This document shows positions 1 to 11,469 of a DNA stretch of 64,000 nt, in pieces; position 1 is the stretch's first letter; every line of letters starts with the position of its first letter. Source of the stretch: Turnera subulata (taxonomy: Eukaryota > Streptophyta > Magnoliopsida > Malpighiales > Passifloraceae); assembly GCA_028386065.3 (NCBI GenBank), contig JAKUCV010002372.1:124001-188000 (forward strand), given 5' to 3'. The position numbers were made by a program, and so were the translations under genes. The notes under the pieces are model-generated. The model had not been told where the DNA came from. It ran no database searches and saw only the letters and a list, made by a program, of their open reading frames with translations.

Positions 1-879
1 TTCCAACACTTACCCCATCATACTCCAGATATTTAACTCACTTCGCCCAAAACACTAACATAAACATAAAGGTTTCTTTGACAAAGAACTTAAAACATCA
101 CTGTATCTCTCACCAGAAGGTTAGCTATCTAGCAATTAAATCACAATTCCCGAAGATCACCTCAAAATTAAACCTCAATATAAACATACTTTCGGCATTC
201 GCATTCCGCACATGAACTATAACCTCAACAAGGATTCATGATCAAAACCTTTCCATCACAATCACCATTAATATCTCAAATTCCAACAAAGATAAGTGCC
301 TCAATTATCATTAAAAGAAAATTCTCCCAAATATACCATTAGATCAACATCAAATTAATTCAAGAAGTTACCAGCTCGAACTCCGAACAAGATTAAATCC
401 GTAGTATAACTCACAAGTAAATTCAAATCCTCAAGTTTAGCAAAATCAGACCACAAATAACATGATCACCAAAATTACAAGAGTCATATGCACAAGTATC
501 ACTTCAAATCATCTCTTGACATATGTATCATCCAAAAGCAAAACTGATGGTTCTTACTTGTATTGGCCAGTTCCACACAGACAAAGGACACAAGCAAAGA
601 GTCAAGAGTCTACACCGACTCTGACAAAATAGTGGATATTCCACAAAATTAACTTTGCTACAGCCAAAGCTATAAGGATAAACATGTCGTTCAACAACAA
701 TACCGGGTCACTCCGACCCCCAGTAGGTGCGTGTCCTCCACCGGATCCATAGTACGACTCACTATATAAATGCATAAGTCAATGTAACATACGACTAAAA
801 ACGGAGCAGACATATGCACAAAAGATCACAAAACATTTCAAAACATTCCCAAGGATCTAAAGCCTGCTCCGCTACCAAC
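1..879 (-). other. gyp1 5' leader, partial, no gene seen
   Basis: This stretch lies just inside the 5' LTR of the minus-strand chromovirus gyp1, starting with its primer-binding site at 863-877. It is AT-rich, and I see no open frame with retrotransposon homology in it. The gag gene of gyp1 should begin further left, outside the window. Confidence 0.7.
863..877 (-). promoter_or_regulatory. gyp1 primer-binding site
   Basis: Read on the minus strand, TGGTAGCGGAGCAGG follows the LTR end (TTCA) after two bases. It resembles the plant initiator-Met primer site TGGTATCAGAGC but differs at several bases. The same variant recurs next to copia and gypsy LTRs elsewhere in this window. Confidence 0.7.
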
Positions 880-3800
880 TGAAACGCCCTTGTCCCAATT
901 TATCAATATAAAATAGAATTTAAATATAAAATGACTAAATTGCCTTTATCATTCCCGCGACACGAACATCCTCAACAACATGATCAACATTTATTCAAAT
1001 AATAAATAATACAATGGAATCAAGTACACAGCGGAAGACAAAAATACATAGCAACATGCATTCAATGAACCCTATGGATCCGACCCACCTGCCGATATGC
1101 ACCATTGCTCAAGGAACAGTTAACCTGTGACAAGACTGTGAGGGAGTGAGACCAACCACTGTCTCACAGCAAACAAATAAACCAAAGTATACAAATACAA
1201 ATCAACCACAAATACCGGCATCAGGCAGTAGCAATCATAGTGCGCAAACAAGTCACAATGCATATCACAAGTCATCAATAGACTTCAAACCATCACTTGT
1301 CTTTTATCATCTTATTATTGTTGTATTTTATTATTGTTAAGATTTAAAGTTTTAATAGGGCCCTCTACTGTGTGCATCGAGCTCAGTCCTGTCTGATCAG
1401 ACAACCAGGGCATAAGCCCAAATACAATTAGGGCCCAAGCCCAAATATCATCATAGAGAGAGAGAGACAGACAAAGAGAAAAAGGGAGGTAGAAAGGAGG
1501 AGATAGAAAGAGGGAGGTAGAACCGGTCATCACAGATCCATATGCTAAACCGCATATAGCATGCTATCCCACATGAAATCCCGAGGGGTATCACTTCCCA
1601 CTCGAACCAACCGGTTAACAGCCCCGTAGTAGAATTATTATAATTCGTTATTTTCAATTATGCATAAAGAGTTTTGCCATACGTTATTGTCAAACAGGTT
1701 GTGTGGATTTAATATCTTATTCTCAAATCCGGGCTTCCAGCCCTCAAGTCACCACACGAACCACAAAGTCATATCATATGTTATATCTCATAACCAACAA
1801 ACTCATGCTCAACTGGCATATCATATCAAACAGGCACGTAATACACATAATCAGACATACTGCATCAAGGTATCATCATTAAGATCTAAACGCAAACCGG
1901 AACATCAGCACAACAGGCATATAAGCGTATAGCATTCAATACCAACCAAGTATTACCACTTCTTGTTCCAAGCTTATTAACCTAGCATTGTAGGCAGTAA
2001 TGCATACAAAGGTTTATAAGTCCTCACCTGGGCCATATTAACTGTCTCGGAAGCCGAAGCCTCGTTCCGCCTTAACATTCCTATGTTCATAACATCCTAC
2101 GAACACACAAGTCATTTAAGACACTTATTCCTGACAAATACTAAATGCATGCTAAAGATGAAATCTTGAGCCTTCTAGCCCATTCGCATTCATTAACCGT
2201 GAATCCACTAATAAGTCGGGGTCTAAGCACAAATATAATCCTCAAGCTCCATAATTTCATGTTTAACTTAAATCCATATTATAATTGTTTGGCCTACAGC
2301 CCATCTTAATTTAATTACCATTTATTGGGCCTAAGCCCATTCCATATCCATAAAATCTTCGGGCCTAAAGCCCATATATACATAACATGACATTAATTGG
2401 GCCTGGGCAAAACCCGTTCTCAATAATCGTGTTAGATCAACTCCCGAGCCCATTCTTTCCGGCCTAACGCTACCATGCGCGTCGGATGAATTCCGGTCTA
2501 GCGCACTCACCACATGACACACTTGGTTTACACTAAGTATCCTTTTTCATTTTATTACATCAATGCATTTACAGTACACGAAGAGTACAAAACCAAATTA
2601 TGACATCACCAGGAATTTACCAATTAACACCGACTCGCCGGAACATTGCCTCCGCCGCCGGAACAGTAAACCGTTCGCCGGATTCCGGCCAAGCTTCACT
2701 GGAATTTCACAAGAAATCCTAGAAACATTTCCCTAACAACTGTCAAACACCAAAATCAGCCACATGACATCCAACTCCACAAATCCATGTCTACAAAACA
2801 ACATAACCCAAGAAAAAGACCAATTAAAACACCGAAACACCTACCGTAAGAAGCAAATTAACACTATTTGCACCTCGGGTTTCGGATCCGTCACCAAAAC
2901 CCCGAACCCAGTACCACTATATGCCGTATCCACTGCCCCGAGCACCAACAATTGTTGCCCGACCAAGTCCGACCAATAACTTGTGAAACCACCACCACCT
3001 CGACCACCATCAACCACCATCGGCAACACAACAACAAGGCCACCAAAACCCACCTTCTGACCCAAGCCTCGCCAAACACACTCAATCCGCCGCCAACAGC
3101 CGCCATTCAAACCCGTACCCAACAAACACCATCAACAACCCCACACACAAAGAGTCGAATTAGCACAAGGCATCAATGGCTTACCCGACGATGCTAGAGG
3201 CGGCAGCACAAAGCACAGCCTGCCTCACCGACCCAGCAACGGTGGCGGCGACTCGAGTCCATGACTACGACAACAACGACCTCCCATCAGACCCCGCTTC
3301 GACACGGCCACGTCAACACGCGGCTTACCCATCAATCTCGATGAAGGCGGCGGCTTACCAGTGCTCGGAGGCGGCACCATGATGTTCCTCGGGTTCTGCA
3401 CGCGCGAACACTCCAGACTGCAGTGGCGGCGGCGATCCTCGAGTTCTCCATTGAGTTCCCCGTCGTCCGTCCTTGCCTTACACCCCGAGCCCTCCCATCG
3501 ACTGCGACTCCCATCAACGGAAGAAGATGACCACGGTGATGGCAGCCATCGGCATGAAGAGAGAAACAGGAGGAACAAAGGAAGTCGGGTGCAACTATAG
3601 GGAAGGGAAAGAAAAGAAAAAGAAGAGAAAGAGAGATAAAGGGAAGAAGAGAATCGGGTTGAATACCCGTTGATGCAGGATTCATGGGAGTGAAAATTGG
3701 GTTAATGTGGGAGACAGAGAACAGTAGCAGCGGCGAAAAAGAAAAGAGAAAGAGAGAGAGAAAAGAAATGAAAAGAAAGAAAAAAAGAAGGGTTAGGGTT

Positions 3801-4168
3801 GCCGGCCTTGACCAAAACGACGTCGTTTTGGTTCAAGGCGCGGACAACTCTTTCCATGGTCAACGCGCGCATAGGGTTTTAGGTTTTATTATTTTTTTTC
3901 TTTCTTTTAATCCAAAACGACGTAGTTTCGGCTAAAACTACAACAAACTCTATATTTCGCGCCGGAACTCCAATTGTTCCTAAACAAACCGAATAAGGAT
4001 AAATTTCCAAAGTAGTAATAGTATTTTCAAAGAGAATAAATTAATAATAATAATAATTTCTTGACCAACAACACTCGGAAATTCCGCAAAGGGTAAAAAT
4101 AGAAAAGAAATTCCAAAAAATTTAAAAATTTTATAAAAAATTAAATACCAAAAATTCGGGGCGTTACA
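880..4168 (-). repeat. gyp1 5' LTR, 3.29 kb
   Basis: The LTR starts TGTAACGCCCC on the minus strand at 4168 and ends TTTCA at 880, next to a PBS. Several blocks match the gyp2 LTR: the first and last tens of bases, a GA-rich tract (1455-1515), and the text around 1560-1620. This places both in one Del/Tekay-like chromovirus group, whose LTRs are typically several kb long. Region 2640-3560 is GC-rich and gives overlapping open frames on both strands with no recognisable domain; I do not call them genes. The element is inserted in the 3' LTR of cop1-a, and the right flank is GGGAC. The matching duplication would be outside the window. Confidence 0.88.
3806..3838. promoter_or_regulatory. palindrome with ACGACGTCGT core in gyp1 LTR
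   Basis: A near-perfect palindrome is centred on ACGACGTCGT, about 350 bp inside the U3 end of the LTR. A related half-site, AACGACGTAG, follows at about 3915. The gyp2 LTR has a matching pair at 29873-29895 and about 29945. The ACGT core is the type of site bound by plant bZIP factors; a promoter role is inference. Confidence 0.45.
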
Positions 4169-4316
4169 GGGACAATTCAAAATTATAAAATATTCTTAGG
4201 TAATAAATATGTGCAAGCATTTATCACTGATAAACATATTTATTGGAATAAAACCTTAATAAATATACATGACTATATAATCATCCAATGATTGGCTTTT
4301 GGGCATTACACTAACA
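4169..4316 (-). repeat. cop1-a 3' LTR fragment
   Basis: These 148 bases match the end of the cop1-a 5' LTR (37916-38063) and stop at the same CTAACA terminus. The rest of the LTR lies left of the gyp1 insertion and outside the window. In minus-strand reading the LTR starts here with TGTTAGTGTAATGCCC. Confidence 0.88.
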
Positions 4317-4329
4317 ATCTCCCACTTGC
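4317..4329 (-). promoter_or_regulatory. cop1-a polypurine tract
   Basis: Read on the minus strand, GCAAGTGGGAGAT directly precedes the 3' LTR. This is the usual copia plus-strand primer site, placed just after the end of the RNase H frame. Confidence 0.8.
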
Positions 4330-4330
4330 A

Positions 4331-5099
4331 CTAAAGCCAATCATCCATGTTTCTAATACCAAGGGATCTAGCATGACCTTCATGCTTCTGCTGTGTGAGC
4401 GGCTTTGTTAAAGGATCTACTACATTGTTCTCAGAAAGAACTTTGCACAGCCTCACATCGCCTCTTCCACTGATCTCTCTAATAAGATGGTAGTGTCGGA
4501 GTATATGTTTGGATCTTTTTGGATCTATGGTGGTATCTAGGTTCTTGATCCTGTGCGATTGTTCCATTATTGTCACAATAGAGCTCAATCGGACTGTCAA
4601 TGCTCGGAACCACCCCAAGTTCTGTTACAAACTTCTTAATCCAAACAGCCTCTTTCTCTGCATCAGAGGCAGCTATATATTCAGCCTCAGTAGTAAAATC
4701 GGCAACTGTTTCTTGCTTTGAACTCTTCCAGCAAACAGCACCACCTTCAAGACAAAACACATAACCTGACTGCGATCTAAAATCATCCCTGTCAGTTTGG
4801 CAGCTAGCATCTGTGTAACCCCTTACAACAAGCTCATCAACGCTTCCATATACAAGGAATGCATCCTTAGTTCTTCTCAAGTACTTAAGGATGTTCTTAA
4901 CCGCTGTCCAGTGACCTTCACCGGGATCAGATTGATATCTTCTTGTGACACTTAATGCATATGCGACAACTGGTCGAGTACATAGCATGGCATACATGAT
5001 AGATCCTATTGCTGACACATAAGGATTCTTACTCATTTGCTCTCTCTCCTTTGATGTACTAGGACATTGATTCTTTGAGAGAATTATGCCATGTGACAT
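4331..5099 (-). pseudogene. cop1-a pol: RNase H domain
   Basis: This is the C-terminal part of a copia polyprotein; RNase H removes the RNA strand during reverse transcription. The main frame starts near 5099 and shows YTDAS, TTEAEYIAASDA and YCDNNGT, the usual acidic positions of copia RNase H. A frameshift near 4500 moves the last about 60 residues (ending DDWL) into another frame. The stop at 4331 lies just before the polypurine tract, which fits the natural C terminus. The same region in cop1-b is intact. Confidence 0.88.
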
Positions 5100-6044
5100 G
5101 GGCTAGAAACCTTTTTTGTAATCTTGCATGCTAAACCTTTTAAGCACCTTGTCAATATATGTACTTTGACTTAGGCCAAGAAGCTGTTTGGATCTATCTC
5201 TATAGATCTTTATACCTAGCACGTAGGCAGCTTCTCATAAGTCCTTCATTGAGAAATTCTTTCCTAACCAAGTCTTTACAGAATGTAGTGTTGGAATATC
5301 ATTCCCAATGAGCAGAATGTCGTCAACATACAATAACAAGAAAACGATAGTGCTCCCACTAACCTTCTTATAAACACATGGCTCATCTTCGTTCTTAATG
5401 AAATCAAACTATTTGATTACTTCATCAAAACGATGATTCCAACTCCTAGAAGCTTGCTTTAATCCATAAATGGATCTTTGCAATTTGCATACCATATTAG
5501 CATTCTCTGGAGTGACTAAACCTTCAGGTTGTGTCAGGTACGCATCCTCTAAAAAATTTCCATTAAGGAAAGTGGTTTTGACATCCATCTGCCACTTCTC
5601 ATAATCATGGTATGCAACTATAGCCAATAGAATTCGGATGGATTTAACCATGGCAACTGGCGAAAAAGTTTCATCATAGTCAATACCAAGAACTTTTTTG
5701 AAACCTTTAGCAACCAATCGCCCTTTAAAGGTAATCACATTACCATCCATGTCGGTCTTCTTCTTATAGACCCACTTGCACCCAATGGGTTTTACCCCTT
5801 CAGGTGGATCAACCAAGGTCCACAACTTGTTTTCATACATGGATTCCATCTCAAAATTCATGGCTTCTAGCAACTTCTTAGAGTCTGGACCCGTAATTGC
5901 CTGCTGATAGGAAGTAGGCTCATCTTCATCTATGAGCATCATGTCTCCAGTATGAGTCAAAAGAAATCCATATCTCTCAGGCTCATATCGAGTTCTATCA
6001 GACCTACGTGGTCCATGTGTTACAGGTACAGGATTTTCTTCCAC
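5100..6044 (-). pseudogene. cop1-a pol: reverse transcriptase
   Basis: Copia reverse transcriptase (RVT_2 type). An open frame from 6044 to 5409 carries the fingers and palm start, with QMDVKT (first catalytic Asp), ending in a stop at EVIK. The next piece, about 5408-5100, holds YVDDILL near 5310-5325 in a frame broken by stops, then DRSKQLLGLSQSTYIDKVL. So the catalytic residues are present but the chain is interrupted several times. It joins the integrase tail (6060-6346) upstream and RNase H downstream, as in cop1-b. Confidence 0.88.
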
Positions 6045-6059
6045 AGCATCTTGTGGTTC

Positions 6060-6346
6060 CTATCCTTGTTCCATCTCATCCTCTATAGCTTCTTGTTCTA
6101 CTCGAACTTCTTCGAATTCTATTTTTCTCCCACTGATCTCTCTAGAAATAAATTCTCTTTCTAGAAAAATAGCAGTACGAACAACAAACACTTTTTTCTC
6201 TGTGGGATTATAGAAATAATATCCTTTAGTTTCTTTAGGATATCCAATAAAAAGGCACTTGTCAGATTTAGGGCTGAGTTTGTCTGATGCTTGACGTCTT
6301 ACGTAAGCCTCACAACCCCAAATTTTCATAAAAGACAAATTGGGAC
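6060..6346 (-). pseudogene. cop1-a pol: integrase C-terminal part
   Basis: About 95 residues downstream of the integrase core: LSFMKIWGCEAYVRR, then CLFIGYPKETKGYYFYNP, a block conserved in plant copia integrases. The 5' side is cut by the gyp3 insertion at 6352; the rest of the integrase resumes at 14982. A stop ends this frame at 6060, before the RT linker. cop1-b carries the same domain at about 30750-30966. Confidence 0.88.
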
Positions 6347-6351
6347 GTTTC
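6347..6351. repeat. gyp3 left target duplication GTTTC
   Basis: GTTTC directly precedes the LTR start TGTGATAACC. The same five bases follow the 3' LTR at 14977-14981. Joining the flanks gives a continuous cop1-a integrase sequence. Confidence 0.92.
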
Positions 6352-8271
6352 TGTGATAACCATCGTAATTAAGGTACAATGTGTTTACTTGATGAGGAAA
6401 GGTGTTGGATGTGAGTTGGTTTCGGTAGGTCTCAATTAGCCGGACATTGGCCTCAGCTGGCTAGAATTGGTACGGGTGGATTAATTAACTAATCACTGAT
6501 TAGTGTGTGCTTGGGGGGAATTAACTGAGGATTAGTTAAGGGCTAAGTATGCGGCGAGGTGGCTGAGTTTTGTTGGTTGAGAGCATAAGCAGGAGGTGGA
6601 TATCTGGTGGTGGTAAATAAACATGAGGTGGAGAGCGGCTTGGGCAAGGTGGCAGATTTTTGTGCAAGAGGCAGCAAGTGGCTGCTTAGTCACCTGCTTG
6701 TCTCAGCCATATCTGCCCAAGCAGGCACCTTAAGCCTCATTTCTGCCCCAAATTCGTGATAGGCACAGGGAGAAGAAACACTCAACCATCCTCCAAGCTC
6801 TCCCCAGCAACTAGCACACAAAGGAAGGGGGTAACTGATTTGAGTTGCAATTCTTAAGGGTTTTTATATTAATTGGCTTGCTTGGTGTGCCGTTGGCCTA
6901 GGCAGTGAACCAATTCAGTTTTGTGAGAAGTATGTATTCTTGTTGTTGGATGTTGGCCTGATAAAGGACAATATGTGAGGTTGGGGGCGTCAGTTGGTGA
7001 AATTAAGGCACGACTGACCCGCAGGAGGCCAATTGGTGCACCTGGTGCATAGAATTGCCCCTGCTGGTGGTCAATTAGTCCTTCCAGTGGTTGATAGGCT
7101 TAGACAGGGCAACATGAGGCTTTGTAGATTTAATAAATGCCCAAGTAGTTGTGCTATGCACTTGGTTTTGGTTGATGACTAGAGTTGGCATACCAATACC
7201 TGTATTGGTGCCAACTAGTTGATCTAATTTGGCTAGCTGGTGTGTAGGCTAACTTGTGTGAGTTCCCACTGATGACTTGTGTTGCTATGTCTTTTATTGA
7301 TGGATATTTATGTGTGGCAGGTGCTAGAAACATGGATTTGAAGCACCAAAGGAAGGAGAAGGGCCTAGTGAGGCCTAAATTTATGTAAGTTTGGTTGCGT
7401 ACTTGTGTGATGGCAGTGATGCCTATTGGCTTAGTGGATGATTCAATTACCTAATGAGATGGTACCTAAGGTGCAACTGAGATGTTGAGATGTTAAGATG
7501 TTTATGATATGCCTTGGCTTGAGATGAGTCCGATATTCGGGCTATGCATTTCATTCAATCCATTTGCATCATGACATATACATGAGATGGTATTGTGATG
7601 GACCTTGCAGTGCTCCTAGGCTACTTGGTTAACTGACATGGCGGTGGTGTTGTGCTTGGCGCCGGGTATGGTTCTAGTAACCAATCGGTTAAGCCTCGTA
7701 CGTGGGGCTGTGGGCCAAGGAGTAACACTTGTTGGCAAGGCTACCAGACCTACAGGTAGGCTAGGTACAACCTCACGACAGCTTACCCGTGGGCTGATCA
7801 CGGTGACTTGAGATGTTGGTTGTTGGATGTGTTCTGCCGCTGTATGTGTCTTTGCTGATGCCTTGTATGTCGCCTGCTTATTGAGTCGTTGACTCACCTC
7901 CCCTCTTTCCACCCCCTTTGTTTCAGGGCAAGGAGATAATCAGCTTGGTAAGGGAAGGCCCGAGAGGCACGTGTTGATAGATGATGGTACTAAGCCAACT
8001 CTGGTTCTAGCTAGAGTTAGTGTACATGAAAATAAGTGGCTCAAACCAACACATGTTTAATGTACAAAACCTATATGAATATCAGCTGGTTATAGTGTGT
8101 TCAATCCCGTTTCTTTATATGTGATACTGTTGTTGATGTTTGCAGTACGGTAGGGTGAGATGCCCGTCAGGCTAGCTTCTGCCCAATGATTGTTGTAGGC
8201 CTTTGGGTGCCTTGTGGCATGCTTAGGATGTGCAAGGCACCAGGCCGGTCAGGTAGAGACGGAGCGTGACA
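6352..8271 (+). repeat. gyp3 5' LTR, 1.92 kb
   Basis: Starts TGTGATAACC and ends GCGTGACA; the same ends bound the 3' LTR (13201-14976). It contains an imperfect hairpin at 7183-7218. The segment around 7735-7868 is absent from the 3' copy, where the sequence jumps between short CTTG repeats. No gene is seen inside it. Confidence 0.92.
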
Positions 8272-8275
8272 GTTT

Positions 8276-8287
8276 TGGTAGCGGATC
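8276..8287 (+). promoter_or_regulatory. gyp3 primer-binding site
   Basis: TGGTAGCGGATC starts four bases after the 5' LTR. It is one base different from the TGGTAGCGGAGC site seen at cop1 and cop2. Confidence 0.7.
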
Positions 8288-8358
8288 GTGGTTTAATTTA
8301 TTTTATGGGGCCTACGCTATAAATTGTCGTTAGAGGCTGTTACCCATCATTAGAGACC

Positions 8359-9629
8359 GTGGGAAGGAGAGAGCTAACTTGTCTGTGTTGGTTTTCTTGT
8401 ATTTTGGGCGCAGGTAAGTCGACAAAAAGGAAGTTGGGAAAGGAAGTGTTTACTGAGGTGGTTGCCCCGGATGTGCAATCTGTTCAGGATGGTGAGGATG
8501 AAGATGATGAGACTTACGTCCGAGGGGCTGCTAGTGATGAGTTGCCCAGCGAAGCAGAGTATTTCGATGCCTCCCAAGAGAAGTCTTCGAAGGTGCTAAT
8601 GGTAGGCTTACATGGTGTTAATAGGGCAGTTGAAACCATTGCTGAGGCAATTGCTGCTGATCGGAATAGAAGGGAGGACCCGATACCCCGAGTTCAAAGT
8701 GGGGAATCTCCCTTAGTGACCTTTGTGAAACTCGATCCACCAACATTTTTTGGTGCTGAAAATGAAGATCCACAGCGATTCCTTGATGATGTGTGGAAAT
8801 GTTGCCAAGTGATGGAATGTACGGATCACCGAACAGTAGCTCTTGCGGCCTTCGGCTAAAGGGGGATGAAGCCAATAATTGGTATGAGTCAAAAATATGG
8901 GAGAGGATGTATGATGCTGCCCCGTGGACCTGGACTGAGTTCCATGCTGCTTTCCTGGAGCGATTTCTTTTCTGAGAGTGTTAGAGATCAGAAGGCGGCA
9001 GAATTTGAACTTTTAAGGCAAGGAGACGTGACAGTAGGGGAGTATGAAACTAAGTTTATAAACTTGTCCAAGAATGGCTTGCACATAATCCCAGATGAGC
9101 GAAGGAAGATCAAAAGGTTCATTGGAGGACTGAAGGGCGACATATATAACTCTTTAGTGGTTATTCCATTCAGCTCCTATGCTGAAGCAGTTGACAAAGC
9201 TCGGGCAATTGAAAAAAAGACTCAAGCTGAAAGAGGTGAGGCAAGTGTCAAGAGGATAAGGCAAGATATTACTCAAAACCAACAAAGTTTTACTGCTGGT
9301 TCAAGCCAATTTCATGGGCATGGTAAGATAGGATTGTGGGTTAACGAACCTAGGGCTCGTTTCAGAGGTTGTCCTAGTTATGGTGTCCCAAGCTTTAGGG
9401 GGAGTTCGATGAGACCTGTAGCTAGCCAATTTCAGGGTACTCAAAGTATACAAATGAGACCCAATAGTTTGTGCTTCAGGTGTGGCAAGTTTGGACATAC
9501 GTCACAGGAATGCTCGGTGGGGCAAAATTTATGTTACATGTGTGGGCAGGCTGGGCATATAGCCAGGGAGTGTCCCGTTGGGCAATCATCTATGGCATCT
9601 AGTGTAGCATCACCACCGCCAAGGTAATA
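8359..9629 (+). pseudogene. gyp3 gag
   Basis: Capsid/nucleocapsid protein of a gypsy element. From 8359 to 8859 one frame carries an acidic N-terminal region and PPTFFGAENEDPQRFLDD, typical of the retrotransposon gag core. The core continues in a second frame (about 8855-8975, ANNWYESKIWERM) and returns to a third at about 8976, so two indels break it. The C-terminal part (to 9627) has basic spacers and two CCHC zinc knuckles, CFRCGKFGHTSQEC and CYMCGQAGHIAREC, both with all ligands. It ends in two adjacent stops, TAA TAG, before the protease. The gag begins only about 70 bp after the PBS. Confidence 0.88.
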
Positions 9630-11469
9630 GCGGGCTGATAGCCAGTCTTCTTTTCGAGGCAGGGGAGGTACTGGTCGTGGAACTGCAAGTAGAGGCAGCA
9701 ACTATCAACCCGGCCAAGGGCAGGCTAGGGTGTTTTGCTTGACTCAGGAGGATGCAAAAGCCTCCAACACTGTTGTGACAGGTATACTGAAATTTAATTT
9801 GTGCCCTGCATTGTGTTTAATTGATACGGGGTGTACGCACTCTTTTGTTAACTCCCATTTTGCTAAGTACTTTGATGAAATACCTTTTAGTCTCGGAAGT
9901 CCGTTGGCTGTGTACACGCCTCTTGATGAGCTTGTCTATGTGGATAGAGTGTATCGGGGGTGTGATATTATTATGATGGATCATCACTTGCCGATAGATT
10001 TATTGTTGTTGCTGATGGCAGACTTTGATGTGATCTTAGGCATGGATTGGTTGTCTTGGTATGGTGCCCGTGTTGAATGTGCGAATAAAAGGGTGAAGTT
10101 TCAGCCTATTTGGGAGGCAGAATTTATTTTTCAGGGGAAGTTTGTTTCATCTCAACTCCAAATAATTTCTACAGTGAAAGCAGCTCGAGTAGCACGACAA
10201 ACCGATTATTTGTATTTGGCATCAGTACAAAGTGTAGGTGAGCCAAAAATTTCGATTGATCAAGTTCCTGTTGTTAATGAACTCCTTGATGTTTTCCCTG
10301 ATGACTTGTCGGGATTACCACCGGAACGTGAGATTGAGTTTGGCATTGAACTTGTGTTTGAGGCAGAACCAGTGTCAATCACACCCTATCGGATGGCCCC
10401 TACGGAATTGAGGGAGTTGAAAACTCAGCTACAAGATTTGCTGGACAAGGGATTTATCAGACCTTGTGTGTCTCCGTGGGGAGCTCCTGTTTTGTTTGTC
10501 AAAAAGAAAGATGGTTCGATGAGAATGTGTGTTGATTATCAGCAATTAAATAAGCTGACGGTGCGAAATAAGTATCCATTGCCATGCATCGACGATTTGT
10601 TTGATCAGTTGCAGGGAGCCAAATACTTCTCAAAAATTGATTTGAGATCAGGGTATCATCAGTTGATTTTAAAGGAGGAGGATGTCCGAATAACAGCCTT
10701 CCGGACACGGTATGGGCACTACAAATTTTTGGTGATGCCACTTGGTTTAACCAACGCACCAGTAGCGTTTATGGACTTGATGAACCGAATATTCAAGAAG
10801 TACCTTCATAAGTTTGTGATTGTGTTTATTGATGATGTGCTTGTCTATTCAAAGACCAAAGAGGAGCATGAAGAACACTTGAAATTTGTGTTGCTAATTC
10901 TACGGGAGGAAAAGTTGTTTGCAAAATTCTCCAAGTGTGAGTTCTGGTTGGAAAAGGTGTCATTCTTAGGCCATGTTATATCGGCTGAGAGCATTGAAGT
11001 AGACCCCCAGAAAGTGGAGGCAATTGTGAAGTGGCCGAAGCCGACCAATGTAACAGAAGTACGAAGTTTTCTCGGGTTGGCAGGATATTACCGACGGTTT
11101 GTTGAAGGCTTTTCTTCAATTGTTGCACTTTTGTGTGGGTTGACGCAAAAGAAGAAGCTATTTGTATGGTCTGACCCTTGTGAAACTAGCTTACATGAGT
11201 TAAAACATAGGTTAACAACAGAACCAATACTTGCGCTGCCTAAGGAAGAAGGTGTATACACCGTGTACTGTGATGCATCAAGAGTTAACTTCGGCTGTGT
11301 TTTAATGCAAGATGGCAGGGTGATTGCGTATGCGTCCCGGAAACTCAAGAATAATGAGGAGAATTACCCGGTGCACGATCTTGAGATGGCAGCAGTAGTA
11401 TTTGCTCTAAAAATTTGGAAGCATTACTTGGGGAGCCTTGTGAAATTTACACGGATCATAAATGTCTGA
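9630..11469 (+). pseudogene. gyp3 pol: protease, reverse transcriptase, RNase H start
   Basis: An open frame of 579 codons starts at 9730, with readable pol sequence back to 9630 just after the double stop. Protease: [11 protein letters not shown] (DTG active site). Reverse transcriptase: [21 protein letters not shown] and [11 protein letters not shown] (the DD pair is present). RNase H begins with VYCDAS and YASRKLK. Near 11430 a frameshift breaks RNase H; the remaining part (EIYTDHK, then a TGA) is in another frame. Overall similarity is to the Del/Tekay-type chromoviruses. Order and length fit, so this is decay of a once autonomous element. Confidence 0.9.

Noticed and set aside
2840..3935. 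Several 60-120 codon open frames in the gyp1 LTR as host genes
   Set aside because: They overlap on both strands in a GC-rich or purine-rich LTR segment and show no domain. The LTR boundaries explain the sequence.
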